A stretch of 64,000 nucleotides of DNA from Acinetobacter sp. TGL-Y2 (GTDB lineage: Bacteria > Pseudomonadota > Gammaproteobacteria > Pseudomonadales > Moraxellaceae): assembly GCF_001612555.1 (NCBI RefSeq), contig NZ_CP015111.1, forward strand, positions 186,001 to 250,000, in the 5' to 3' direction. The position numbers and the translations under genes are program-made. Shown here piece after piece: positions 31,285-40,794 of the stretch. Within the stretch, counting starts at the first letter, position 1; each line of letters begins with the position of its first letter. The notes beneath the pieces are model-generated. The model searched no databases, was not told the origin of the DNA, and worked only from the letters and a program-made list of their open reading frames with translations.

Positions 31285-32259
31285 ATGAACTTATTTAAGA
31301 CTACAAAAATTTTTGGCGCATTATTATTAACTGCTGCTTCTGTTTATGCTGGCGCGAATGATCAAGTATTCCGTAACGCCGGACAAATTCCAGCTCCAAG
31401 TAAGGGCGGTGTTGATAACAGTGCTAAATATATTCCAGTTAATAATCAGAATTTTGCACCGCCAGTTAATAATCTTCCAAGTAATTTTGCTAACGGCCGT
31501 ACACAAGTTTCACAACAGCCACATCAAAGTTTAACAAATCCATCGTTTGTGGCGCGTGAGCCAATTTCTCTTGATAAAGCGACTTTGGCTCAACAGACTG
31601 TAACCATTGATAACGATGATACGCATGTTGTTCCTGTCAGCAATCAAAGCATGAACCGTATTAACACACCTTTCCGTAACCCAATCGTTTTAGTTAACGG
31701 TGGTGCTAAATACAAAGTTGTTGGCCAAGATGTTTATCTTGTTATGGAAAGTGATCAGCCGATTGGTGTCTATGTTCGTGAAGATGATGCAATTGCAAAT
31801 AACTCTCCAGTTGCTTCCCTGACATTGGTTCCAAAAGCAATTCCAATGCAGAACATTTCTGTAGTGCTTGCGAGTACCTTGCGTGAGCGCTTATCAAACC
31901 CTAATGCGAAACTTGCGACAGATTATGCTGATGTTATCCGTGTGAATATGTCTGCAGTCGCAGTTGGAACATTGCCAGAAGGTTACTCAAAATCTAATGT
32001 CCGTGAGAAAACTATCGCCCGTGTTGGTTCAGTTACCTTGCGCCCTAAAGCTATTTATTCAGGTGTAGATAATCTTATTTATGTTTACACAGCCCAAAAT
32101 GTTACAAGTCAGTTTGTAGAGCTAAGTGAGCCATCTTTTTGGCACAAGGGAGTTAGAGCTGTAGCGTTTAATGAAAAAATTAAACTGGCTCCAAATGAAA
32201 CAACCGAAGTAATTATCGTTGCTGATACTGGCAATGGTGATGAATCTATTTACGACTAA
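31285..32259 (+). CDS. traK: TraK, outer-membrane channel protein, 324 aa
   Basis: Signal peptide (ends VYAGA), an N-terminal low-complexity region of about 90 residues rich in Asn/Gln/Pro, then a TraK domain with NPIVLVNGGAKYKVVGQDVY and the strands ISVVLASTLRERL and GSVTLRPKAIY. TraK is longer here than in F (about 240 aa) because of the N-terminal extension. It is a VirB9-like component that forms the outer ring with TraB and TraV. Confidence 0.9.
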   Translation: MNLFKTTKIFGALLLTAASVYAGANDQVFRNAGQIPAPSKGGVDNSAKYIPVNNQNFAPPVNNLPSNFANGRTQVSQQPHQSLTNPSFVAREPISLDKATLAQQTVTIDNDDTHVVPVSNQSMNRINTPFRNPIVLVNGGAKYKVVGQDVYLVMESDQPIGVYVREDDAIANNSPVASLTLVPKAIPMQNISVVLASTLRERLSNPNAKLATDYADVIRVNMSAVAVGTLPEGYSKSNVREKTIARVGSVTLRPKAIYSGVDNLIYVYTAQNVTSQFVELSEPSFWHKGVRAVAFNEKIKLAPNETTEVIIVADTGNGDESIYD

Positions 32260-32270
32260 GGTGAGCCAAT

Positions 32271-33632
32271 ATGAAAGCTAGTTCAAATTTTAAAGCTCAA
32301 ATGGCCGAACTCAAGCGTAAGTGGCTTGAAATCGACCCTACGAACCGAAAAATAATCATGGGGATTGTACTTGTCGTAGTATGTGTTGTTCTTGCTATTG
32401 CAATTGATGCTAAAAAGAAAGCAGATCGTGCGCCAGAAGAACAACAAAAATTAAATACGCAAGTAGAACGGACCAATATGGTTCAACCTAAAATTGGTGA
32501 GGTAGGTGTTTCTGAATTAAAAGGCTTAACTCAGTCGGAAATTGAACGTCAACGTGTTGAGCAACAAGCGCTTTTACAAAACCAACAAACAATTGCTAAT
32601 GACTATCGAACAGGCAATCAGGCAGTCGGGCAACAGATCAGTGATATTTCTCGTCAACTTGCTTCTGTTTCTGATGAAATGAATGCCTTGAAACTTGGTC
32701 AGGCTGGTAGTAATGGTGGTGTTAATTTACCTCCACTACAAGGTATTGATGCAAATATTGCATCGGCTACTGCTAATGCTGGCCAACAAGCAAGCGCTCA
32801 ATCTCAGCCTATGCCTGAGCAAATGATGCCACCAATTGAAAATAACAGCGCTACACCTGATGAAATGATTAGTCCTCGTGAAACTCAAGTTGACCCATTC
32901 CAAATCATCCGTAGTGGTAAAGATGTTTCTAAGCTTCAAAGTAGTGGTTATAAGAGAGCTAATACCCCTGCGAAACCTGAATCAGTTCAAGCTAAATTGC
33001 TTGTAGAGCATGGTATGACCACTGGCTCAATGATGGAAGGTGTTTTGATTAATGGTATGGATGCTACTGCGGGAAAGGGTCAGGGTACAGCAGTACCAGC
33101 TTTAGTACGTGTTAAAACAAATGCAATTCTTCCAAACCGTTATACACAGCTTGTTAAAGATTGTTTTGTCTTAGTATCTGGTGTGGGCAACTTGGCAAGT
33201 GAACGCGCTGAAATGCGTGGTGAGAAAATTTCTTGCATCTTTAAAGATGGCTCCATTATTGATGGTCCAATTTCTGCTTACGTTGTAGGTGAAGATGGTA
33301 AAAATGGTTTACGTGGCCGTGTTGTTTCCAAACAAGGCTCTGCAATTGCACGTTCTATTTTTGCAGGCACGATTTCTGGGTTAGGAAAACAGATGGCTCC
33401 TACAACCGTACCTTCTCTTAACATCGGAAGTGGCACAGAAACTAAATACGAAACTCCCAACATTGGTAATGCATCAAAAATTGCTGCAGCAAGCGGTGTA
33501 GGCAGTGCTTTAGATCGTGTTGCAAACTTTTATATGGACTTAGCTGAACAAACTATGCCGGTTATTGAAATTGATGCAGGACGCCGAGTAACTATTATTT
33601 TAACAAGCCAAATGTCAGGTGTTAAAAAATGA
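32271..33632 (+). CDS. traB: TraB, core-complex protein, 453 aa
   Basis: Membrane segment IIMGIVLVVVCVVLAIAI (residues about 28-45), a coiled-coil periplasmic region to about residue 140, a Pro/Met-rich linker, then the VirB10-like barrel from residue 230 (PALVRVKTNAILPN, KDCFVLVSGVGNLASERAEM). TraB spans both membranes and joins the cytoplasmic motors to the outer ring. Family length is about 450-475 aa. Overlaps TraV by 4 bp. Confidence 0.9.
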   Translation: MKASSNFKAQMAELKRKWLEIDPTNRKIIMGIVLVVVCVVLAIAIDAKKKADRAPEEQQKLNTQVERTNMVQPKIGEVGVSELKGLTQSEIERQRVEQQALLQNQQTIANDYRTGNQAVGQQISDISRQLASVSDEMNALKLGQAGSNGGVNLPPLQGIDANIASATANAGQQASAQSQPMPEQMMPPIENNSATPDEMISPRETQVDPFQIIRSGKDVSKLQSSGYKRANTPAKPESVQAKLLVEHGMTTGSMMEGVLINGMDATAGKGQGTAVPALVRVKTNAILPNRYTQLVKDCFVLVSGVGNLASERAEMRGEKISCIFKDGSIIDGPISAYVVGEDGKNGLRGRVVSKQGSAIARSIFAGTISGLGKQMAPTTVPSLNIGSGTETKYETPNIGNASKIAAASGVGSALDRVANFYMDLAEQTMPVIEIDAGRRVTIILTSQMSGVKK

Positions 33633-34297
33633 AAAAACATAATATTTTAATTTTAGCAGCTCTAACTACCGCTTTAACTGCATGTGCTGGTGGATATGGC
33701 AGTAAATATGGTTGTTCAGGTCTTCCAGATGGTATCGTTTGTAAGTCTCCTACTCAAATTTACAATATGACGAATGAAGATGAAGTTGGTGCTGTATATC
33801 AATCCGATCTTGACGCTCAAAAAGATGAAAGTAAGGGGATGTTCAAAAGTAATAAAGCTTCAAAACAAGGCCCTAGTTCTCCGGCCCAAGATGCTGTGAA
33901 TTTATTCAGCAAGCCTCAATTCCAAGCAGCATCTTCCCCAATGCCTGTATTAGAACAACCAAAGGTTTTGAGAATCTGGTTGGCCCCATGGAAAGATCAA
34001 AATGAAACTCTAAACTGGGGTTCATACATGTTCACCGAAATTACTCCGCGCCGTTGGAACTTTGGTGACTCTGTAATGCGTAACACGCCAATAACTGCAC
34101 CAAACCAAGCAGATTATATGTCTCCAAGTGAAACAAATCCTACACTTGATTCAAGCCGTGATGCTGCATCTAAAGAAGCTGCAAATATTCGTAAAGAAAT
34201 TGATAATCAGAGCAATCCTGTTCAGAAATCTCAACCAGTGATGTCTGATTCAATGCAACGTCAGAATGAGTTGGCAGGACAGGATTCAGGTTTATAA
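33629..34297 (+). CDS. traV: TraV, outer-membrane lipoprotein, 222 aa
   Basis: Lipobox LTACAGG near residue 19 and the family signature GCSGLPDGIVCKSP followed by IYNMTN. The C-terminal part has a W-rich strand region (LRIWLAPWKDQNETLNWGSY). TraV is the VirB7-like lipoprotein of the F-type outer ring. Last gene of the L-E-K-B-V block, followed by a terminator. Confidence 0.9.
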   Translation: MKKHNILILAALTTALTACAGGYGSKYGCSGLPDGIVCKSPTQIYNMTNEDEVGAVYQSDLDAQKDESKGMFKSNKASKQGPSSPAQDAVNLFSKPQFQAASSPMPVLEQPKVLRIWLAPWKDQNETLNWGSYMFTEITPRRWNFGDSVMRNTPITAPNQADYMSPSETNPTLDSSRDAASKEAANIRKEIDNQSNPVQKSQPVMSDSMQRQNELAGQDSGL

Positions 34298-34313
34298 AAT
34301 AATCCAATATTTA

Positions 34314-34344
34314 AAAGCCATCATAAATGATGGCTTTTTTGATT
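34314..34344 (+). terminator. Terminator after traV
   Basis: AAGCCATCATAAATGATGGCTT hairpin followed by a T run. Confidence 0.85.
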
Positions 34345-34490
34345 CTGAAACATTTGTTTTAAATAAAATAAACAATAAAGAAACAATTTTTAATAAAATG
34401 CTAGATTTATTATATAAACTATGTAAAATTTACCCTTAGCAGGTTGAGTGACTTTGCAAATATTAATAATTATCTAACGAGGATTAGACA

Positions 34491-34898
34491 ATGAATTTAG
34501 TAGTACAAAAATTTAATTTACAGGTTTTAACACAAACCAAAGCTTTCCGTTTTTTAAACTATGTAGCTATGGCTCTTGTTGTAACAGTACTTTTCGCTGT
34601 TATGAACAACGCAATGGCAATTGAAGAATCTTCTCTTGGGACCGATTTAAACGCGACTACTGGTGCTGCTGGTGACATTAACACTGCTTCTACAGTTTTA
34701 GGTGCTCCGGTTAACTGGTTGTTAAAATTCATGAATGGTACAGGCGGTTTGCTTGCTGCTATGCTTGGTTTGTTATTAACTCTTTATTCTGCATTCGTTG
34801 CAAAATCTTTAGTTGGTACAATTCTTTCTGTTGGTATTGCACTTGTAGCGCTTTACGGACCTAAAGTATTGATGGCATTCTTTGGTGCAACTATCTAA
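34491..34898 (+). CDS. traA: TraA, conjugative pilin precursor, 135 aa
   Basis: A long leader (residues 1-44, ending AMNNAMA) followed by a mature part with two hydrophobic segments (VNWLLKFMNGTGGLLAAMLG onward, and VGTILSVGIALVALYG) as in F pilin. The Met-Ala motif fits leader-peptidase cleavage. It stands between two terminators with its own AT-rich promoter region, so it can be expressed more strongly than the rest. A second, divergent copy lies at 19605-19904. Confidence 0.85.
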   Translation: MNLVVQKFNLQVLTQTKAFRFLNYVAMALVVTVLFAVMNNAMAIEESSLGTDLNATTGAAGDINTASTVLGAPVNWLLKFMNGTGGLLAAMLGLLLTLYSAFVAKSLVGTILSVGIALVALYGPKVLMAFFGATI

Positions 34899-34925
34899 TC
34901 TTTAGAATAGTTACCAAAAAAATAA

Positions 34926-34957
34926 ATCCCGCATTATGTGGGATTTTTTTTATTTAT
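34926..34957 (+). terminator. Terminator after traA
   Basis: AAATCCCGCATTATGTGGGATTT hairpin with a following T run. Confidence 0.85.
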
Positions 34958-35245
34958 GATTTTATATTTAAAATTAAATGATTGGTGAAGGTTGTGCCTT
35001 TTAAAAGAGACCATTTACTTTGTAAGTGCTTATATTTAGATGAATTTTGATTTTATTTTGATTGTTCCTTGGTGTCGTTTTTTAATATTTGATAAATGAT
35101 ATCGGATTAAAAAACAAATAAATATAAAAGAATACTTAATTGTTTGGTTATAAAAATAAAAAACAATAATAAAACATTATGGATATTTATATAAAATCAA
35201 ATATAATAAAAACCAAATATTCTACTTTAATAAATAGGAAGTGCG
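34958..35245. other. AT-rich leader of the traC block
   Basis: No ORF or repeat seen; contains several possible -10 sequences and AATAGGAAGTG as the traC ribosome-binding site just before 35246. Confidence 0.4.
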
Positions 35246-37840
35246 ATGTCAGCTAGAGCTTCATCTGTGATCGATAAGATGCTTCGCCGTACCCGTCTTT
35301 CAGATTTAACGCCAGTTTTAAGCCCAACCGAAGATAATTTCTTTTATTGTGAAAACGATTCAAAGCAAAGTTACATTGGTGGCTCTTTTATTGCTACGAC
35401 ACTGAATGGGATGAATGAACAGGACTATCAATTATTTGTTGGTAGTCTAAATGTTAAACTTCCACCCAATAGTATTATTCAATTTTCACATATCGCTACA
35501 AACCATCTTGAAGATGAAATCAATGATTACTCTTTAAACAAGCAAACCTCAATTAGCAATAATTCGCATATTTCCGAAACTCAAAAAATCGGACTTGATA
35601 CGATTGTAGCTGCGCGAGTTAAAGCAATCCGTGATGGTATGAAAAAAGCACCTGTACCGTCTTCGGGCATTACGTTGCGATCAAATAGACTTATAATTAG
35701 TGTAAAAGTACCATCTGATCTGGTTTTAAGTGAGTTCGACTTAGAACGCGCTAAAGAATTGATCATGAGTGTATATGACAACTTGAAAACGTCTGTTCTT
35801 GGTGATGTTCGCCAGCTGACTATCAATGAGTTTGTTGCTCAAGTTAGATCAATACTTTACCCATTCCAACCATACGATTACACGTATGATGAACATCAAA
35901 AAATATCAGCTCAAATTTTCCAGAAAACTACAAAAATTGATAATTCTGATATTAACCATGTGAAAATTGATGATACTTATTTCAGTGTTCTATCTGTAAA
36001 AGCTTTACCTAAAATGAATACGATTGCACTCATGAACAACATTGTTGGTGATGCAAATGGTTCAACTCGACAAGTTCCTTGTCCGTTTTTAGTTAACTGC
36101 ACAATTATTATTCCAGATACATTCAAAGAAAACTCATCAATAGACATTAACTACACTCAAACTCAAGATACAGCGACTCCTTTTGCGTTAAAAATGAGTC
36201 CTAAGCTACGTGGCCGTTTGCACGGCTTAGAATTGATGTATAACCAAACAAAAGAAGGTGATTTACCTTGTAAGCTTTATTTCAATATTATCTTGTTCCA
36301 CAAAGATAAATTGCGTTTACAGCGTTATTCTTCTGCACTGCAAAACATCTATCAAAAAGATGGTCTTTCAATGATTCCTGATACAAAGATTGTTTTACCT
36401 TTGTTATGGAATGCATTGCCACTATACCCAAGCCTTGAATCTCTAAAAAATACGAACCGCATTTTTACGATGACGACCAAACATGCTGGAACCTTTGTTC
36501 CTTTGTTTGGTGATTTTCAGAATGCTCGTCAAAATTTCTCACAGATGTATTTCACTCGGCGCGGGAATTTATACGGATTCGACCCAATGCTCGGCCAGAA
36601 CCACAATGGCATGATTTTTGGTTCTTCCGGCGGTGGTAAGTCTGCGACCATGAATAACTTTGTTACTCAGGAAATTGAATCTGGTGCAATGATTCGTATT
36701 ATTGATGAAGGTAAATCATATAAAAAGCTTGCAGCAGTTTTAGGCGGTTCATTTATTGAGTTTATGCCTAATTCTAACGTTTGCTTAAATCCTTTTACGC
36801 TTGTTAAAGACATTAATAGTGAACTTGACCAGTTGACATTGATTGTTAAGCAAATGGCTTCACCTACAACGCTTTTGACTGACTTTCAAACGTCAATGAT
36901 TAAGAAAGCAATCAGTTCTGCATTTAACGTTGGTGCTCAAAAGACAACGATTACTGATGTTGCTGATTTCTTAACAAAACAAACAGATGAAGATGTTCGT
37001 AAATTAGGTCGTCAGCTATATGACTTTACAGATCGTGGCTCTTATGGTCGTTATTTCAATGGTGACAATAACTTAGACCTTGATGCTCAAATGGTTGTAT
37101 TAGAGCTAGATGGCTTGAAAATGTTCCCTGATCTTAAAACTGTAGTCATGATGGTTCTACTGTCTCGTATTCAGATGGACATGTTCTTTAAGCATGACTA
37201 TCCGCGTAAATTTGTCATCTTTGAGGAAGTTACAAGTTATCTCGGTATCCCAGTCGTAGTTAAATATATTGATGACTTCTATGCTCGTATTCGTAAATAC
37301 CGTGCTGGATGTTGGCTTGTTACTCAAAACATTGAAAAAATTGCAATGTCAGATGAGATTGCAAGCATCATGAATAATGCCAACTATATTATGTATCTTC
37401 CTTATAAAAATGAAATGGTTACAAAGCTTCGTGAAAAAGGTTACATCAAAGATGATGACTATATTACGGACACACTTAAATCACTACGCTTGTTCCCAGA
37501 CCAGTATTCAGAAGCAATGATTTTTGAAAGTGATACAGATAATGTCAGTGTCATTCGTATCGTATTCAACCCGACTGAAAAAATCATCTATTCATCTACA
37601 GGCGACTACTTCCTACCGTTTATTGCTCGTTTAGATAAGGGTGAGAATGTCAAAGACATTATTGATTCATATCTTAAATCGAACATAAATAAATCAACAA
37701 CTGAAACTGCTACTGACAGAGAAATTGCGGAATTCACTCGAAAAATTGAAAGTGGTGAACTCGATGTTGATCAAGCATTACTTGAGTACAAAAAGTCTCT
37801 CGTAAACAGTAGAGCTAAAGGTAATACCTATGAACATTAA
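35246..37840 (+). CDS. traC: TraC, VirB4-class assembly ATPase, 864 aa
   Basis: Walker A GSSGGGKSAT at residues about 458-467, the following IIDEGKSYKKLA region, and Walker B KFVIFEEV at about 654-661. The N-terminal 400 residues are the TraC/VirB4 N-domain. Length 864 fits the family (about 800-880). It is peripheral to the inner membrane and powers pilus assembly. Stop overlaps the start of the next gene by 11 bp. Confidence 0.95.
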   Translation: MSARASSVIDKMLRRTRLSDLTPVLSPTEDNFFYCENDSKQSYIGGSFIATTLNGMNEQDYQLFVGSLNVKLPPNSIIQFSHIATNHLEDEINDYSLNKQTSISNNSHISETQKIGLDTIVAARVKAIRDGMKKAPVPSSGITLRSNRLIISVKVPSDLVLSEFDLERAKELIMSVYDNLKTSVLGDVRQLTINEFVAQVRSILYPFQPYDYTYDEHQKISAQIFQKTTKIDNSDINHVKIDDTYFSVLSVKALPKMNTIALMNNIVGDANGSTRQVPCPFLVNCTIIIPDTFKENSSIDINYTQTQDTATPFALKMSPKLRGRLHGLELMYNQTKEGDLPCKLYFNIILFHKDKLRLQRYSSALQNIYQKDGLSMIPDTKIVLPLLWNALPLYPSLESLKNTNRIFTMTTKHAGTFVPLFGDFQNARQNFSQMYFTRRGNLYGFDPMLGQNHNGMIFGSSGGGKSATMNNFVTQEIESGAMIRIIDEGKSYKKLAAVLGGSFIEFMPNSNVCLNPFTLVKDINSELDQLTLIVKQMASPTTLLTDFQTSMIKKAISSAFNVGAQKTTITDVADFLTKQTDEDVRKLGRQLYDFTDRGSYGRYFNGDNNLDLDAQMVVLELDGLKMFPDLKTVVMMVLLSRIQMDMFFKHDYPRKFVIFEEVTSYLGIPVVVKYIDDFYARIRKYRAGCWLVTQNIEKIAMSDEIASIMNNANYIMYLPYKNEMVTKLREKGYIKDDDYITDTLKSLRLFPDQYSEAMIFESDTDNVSVIRIVFNPTEKIIYSSTGDYFLPFIARLDKGENVKDIIDSYLKSNINKSTTETATDREIAEFTRKIESGELDVDQALLEYKKSLVNSRAKGNTYEH

Positions 37841-38693
37841 TGATCAAATATTTTCAGAAGCTAAATCAGCTGATGGTAAATATGAAAAAGCAAAAGTGCT
37901 ATTAATTATCAATGATTTAGTTGGTGAAAACAAACTGGATGATGGTGATGAAACACTGATTAATTTCATGATTCAGGAATGTAATGATCATGGTAAAACC
38001 GACTTATCGCTTTTACATTTTGCTAACTATATAACATCTCATAAATCAAATTTAGCATCCAAATCAGTGATGCTAAAACTAAATCAGAACCCAGATTTTA
38101 AATCACAGTACGAAACTTATTTGAGTGAAAAAGCCAAATCAAATCGGAAATTTTTCGGCGCGTTAATTTTTGTCTTGGCTCTATCAGCTGTGTTATTGCT
38201 TTGGAAGTTTGATTATCTAAAAAATCCATTCTCATCTTCATCTGCAGGCGGGATTGTTGTTCTAGATGTTGACAAGCTTGCTTACTCAGCGACAGCACAC
38301 CTAATGGAAAAAAAGATGACACCAGAAGCTACACAAGCTTATGGCAATGATTACCGTAAGGCTTTAGCTGCGATTATTGAAGATTATCTTGATGATGGAT
38401 ACGTCATCGTAAATCGATACAACGTGTATGCCTATGGTAAAAAGCAAGACATTACCGAAGATGTTTTGAAAAAGCTCGGCCTACCAGTAGTTGAAGATGA
38501 AGAATATCAAACTAAATACAACAGTGGTCAACGTTACGATGTTCTAAAAAACTTTGCGACAGCCAATATCTCTAGTGAAGCTGAAAAATTCTTAAATGAT
38601 AAACAGAGCCAATTCAATAATACTGCTCAAGTTTCATTAGATAAAGCAGACGTTATTACTGGTGATAATGGTCAGTCTATTGATTTGGAATAA
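37830..38693 (+). CDS. trbI: Membrane protein with C-terminal TrbI-type domain, 287 aa
   Basis: An N-terminal cytoplasmic helical domain (residues 1-105), one membrane segment (residues 107-126), then a periplasmic domain VVLDVDKLAYSATAHLMEKK ... YRKALAAIIEDYLDDGYVIV ... DITEDVLKKLGL, which follows the TrbI pattern of F-type systems. F TrbI is about 130 aa, so this protein has an additional N-terminal domain. TrbI affects pilus retraction in F. Cotranslated with TraC. Confidence 0.7.
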   Translation: MNINDQIFSEAKSADGKYEKAKVLLIINDLVGENKLDDGDETLINFMIQECNDHGKTDLSLLHFANYITSHKSNLASKSVMLKLNQNPDFKSQYETYLSEKAKSNRKFFGALIFVLALSAVLLLWKFDYLKNPFSSSSAGGIVVLDVDKLAYSATAHLMEKKMTPEATQAYGNDYRKALAAIIEDYLDDGYVIVNRYNVYAYGKKQDITEDVLKKLGLPVVEDEEYQTKYNSGQRYDVLKNFATANISSEAEKFLNDKQSQFNNTAQVSLDKADVITGDNGQSIDLE

Positions 38694-38696
38694 TAA

Positions 38697-38990
38697 ATGA
38701 AGTTTCCACTTACTTTATTAAGCCTTTTTCTCTGCGTTGGATTAACCCACGCAGAGGATTTAATTCAAAAGGCAATAGGGCCATCAGATCAAGAAGCTAG
38801 TGCCACTGCAAAGAACTTCTATGATCGAAAAGCCGAAGGCTGGTACTGGTATCAGTATAAAAAAGAGGTTGTTCAGAACAAAGGAATTCCACCTAAAAAA
38901 GTTATTGAACTTGAATATGTTGAAAAGATGGATATTCCACCACATGACTCATCAAAGAAAATTGATGATGATTTTTTTGAAGACCATTAA
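38697..38990 (+). CDS. Short TraF-like N-terminal protein, 97 aa
   Basis: Signal peptide (ends THA), then NFYDRKAEGWYWYQ, which matches NFYDRRSEGWYWYD of the full TraF at 39649. The thioredoxin domain of TraF is missing. This is a stand-alone copy of the TraF N-terminal segment with an acidic tail (DDDFFEDH). It might compete with or assist TraF, or be a relict of duplication. Confidence 0.7.
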   Translation: MKFPLTLLSLFLCVGLTHAEDLIQKAIGPSDQEASATAKNFYDRKAEGWYWYQYKKEVVQNKGIPPKKVIELEYVEKMDIPPHDSSKKIDDDFFEDH

Positions 38991-39022
38991 GCGAAAAATC
39001 TATTTTTTATTGGAATCTGGAT

Positions 39023-39634
39023 ATGCAATTTAAACAGACAAAAATCTACAGGTTCGGTTCTTACCTATTATCACCGATTTATAATTTCTTTTCAGAAATT
39101 GGTGAAAAAACAAAGAATAAGCGCTTGGCGGTGATGTGGGTTATTGTCCTTTTTTTTGCAGTCATTGCTTTATCTAAATACTATTTTGTAGCTTTTTCAT
39201 CTAAATATTCTCTTGGTGTTGATATTAGTAATATCTCATCAAATGATCACATATTATTTTCTGTACATAATAAAGTACTTAGCTATAACGATGCAAAAGT
39301 TGGCCAATACATCATGTTTAATACAAATAAGATGGAACCAATCATTCCTAAAGAAACGTCAATTATTAAAAAAATTGCAGCTAAGTCGGGTGATCATGTT
39401 CAAGTTGTTGGTTTACAGATGTTTATCAATGGTCAAATGGTAGCGAAACTTCGCCCACAAGCATTAGAACGTCTACATAAAACAGAAGCAGATTTTCAGC
39501 GAGATTTCATAGTTTCACCAAATTCTGTAATTGTTTTAGGCTCTTATGAAAGATCATTCGATAGTCGTTATTGGGGTGAGCTTCAATTTAAACCAAATGA
39601 GAAGCTTAACCTTGCAACTCCAATGTTATTTTAA
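39023..39634 (+). CDS. S26-type signal peptidase of the transfer system (TraF/TrhF type), 203 aa
   Basis: One N-terminal membrane segment (residues 35-55), then a leader-peptidase-like fold: KYSLGVDI as likely Ser-containing segment, IIKKIAAKSGDHV as the box with the catalytic Lys, and VIVLGSYERSFDSRYWG as the final GxSxDSRxxG-type box. The usual SxPxG of the first box is altered (no Pro), so the nucleophile assignment is tentative. In related systems such a peptidase processes or cyclises the pilin. Confidence 0.7.
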   Translation: MQFKQTKIYRFGSYLLSPIYNFFSEIGEKTKNKRLAVMWVIVLFFAVIALSKYYFVAFSSKYSLGVDISNISSNDHILFSVHNKVLSYNDAKVGQYIMFNTNKMEPIIPKETSIIKKIAAKSGDHVQVVGLQMFINGQMVAKLRPQALERLHKTEADFQRDFIVSPNSVIVLGSYERSFDSRYWGELQFKPNEKLNLATPMLF

Positions 39635-39648
39635 TTTAGGGGATTCAA

Positions 39649-40776
39649 ATGAAAAAATTTAAAATGAGAACCCTGATTACCACTATGGTTGCATCCGTTG
39701 CCTTAACCTCAGTGCATTCCCAATCTGTACAGCGTCAAGCTGCAATTGAAAATCAACCTGAGACGCAAAATTCTGTCAATTTCTATGACAGAAGATCGGA
39801 AGGTTGGTATTGGTACGATGACCCAGAAGCTAAAAAGAAAGAAGCTTTAAAAAAGGAAATGCTTTTAAAAGAGGCTCAAGCCAAAGCACAAAAACAAATG
39901 GAACAACAATTACCTCCTAAAGTTGAAGTGCCATCAAGAACTGTAAATATATATGACCCTGAGACTAAAAAATATAATGAACCAATAGTCATTCAGGCAA
40001 CAGAACCTCAAATGAAACCACTTTCAGCAGAGTGGTTGAACGCGAATATGCCTAAAATGTTAAATAAGGCTTTAAATAACCCTTATGACAAAAATGGTAA
40101 TCCATCAAGTGAGATGGAAGCATATATGTATGCTCAACGCCTTGCCTTAGATATGTCTCAGAACTTTGCAAAGTCAGCAACAACATTGACGCAAACTGAC
40201 CCATTTCTTGATGAAACTGTTCGTGTTCCAGTGGATGATGCTGCCAATAAAGTATTTAATATCGCACTTGAAAAAGATAAAGAACAAATTACAAAACACT
40301 TATCTCAATTCACAGGGATTTGGTTCTTCTATGATTCAACATGTTCATTTTGTGTAGCTCAATACAATTATCTTAAAGATTTTAAAATTAAACATAATTT
40401 TAAAATAATGATGATTTCTACTGATGGTAAACGCCTACCTAATATGGGTAACGATGAAATCGTACTCCCTGATCGTGGTCAGGCTAAGCGCTTAAAATTG
40501 CGTATAACACCATCTATCGTTTTAGTTGCGCCTCCAAATAACTTCTATGTTGTAAGTCAAGGACTTATAACTACTGATTCGCTTTTAACGAAAATTTTAA
40601 TGGTCGCTGACAAGCAGAATCTATTAACTCAAGCCCAAAAAGAGAAATTAGACCCTTATTCAAAAGGTGTGTTGACCCCTGAGCAAATTAAAAAAATGCA
40701 AAAAGTCGAAACCGATTTGAATAAAGACCCAACCAATATTGTGAGTTTAATTAAACAAGCAGTCGGCAATAATTAA
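39649..40776 (+). CDS. traF: TraF, periplasmic thioredoxin-like pilus assembly protein, 375 aa
   Basis: Signal peptide, then the NFYDRRSEGWYWYDD signature, a coiled-coil charged stretch, and a C-terminal thioredoxin domain with the active-site pair STCSFCVAQ (residues about 229-237) and a cis-Pro loop ITPSIVLVAP. Unlike F TraF, which has no active CxxC, this protein keeps both cysteines. Likely isomerase for transfer proteins. Confidence 0.85.
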   Translation: MKKFKMRTLITTMVASVALTSVHSQSVQRQAAIENQPETQNSVNFYDRRSEGWYWYDDPEAKKKEALKKEMLLKEAQAKAQKQMEQQLPPKVEVPSRTVNIYDPETKKYNEPIVIQATEPQMKPLSAEWLNANMPKMLNKALNNPYDKNGNPSSEMEAYMYAQRLALDMSQNFAKSATTLTQTDPFLDETVRVPVDDAANKVFNIALEKDKEQITKHLSQFTGIWFFYDSTCSFCVAQYNYLKDFKIKHNFKIMMISTDGKRLPNMGNDEIVLPDRGQAKRLKLRITPSIVLVAPPNNFYVVSQGLITTDSLLTKILMVADKQNLLTQAQKEKLDPYSKGVLTPEQIKKMQKVETDLNKDPTNIVSLIKQAVGNN

Positions 40777-40794
40777 TAATGGTAGTAGCTAATT

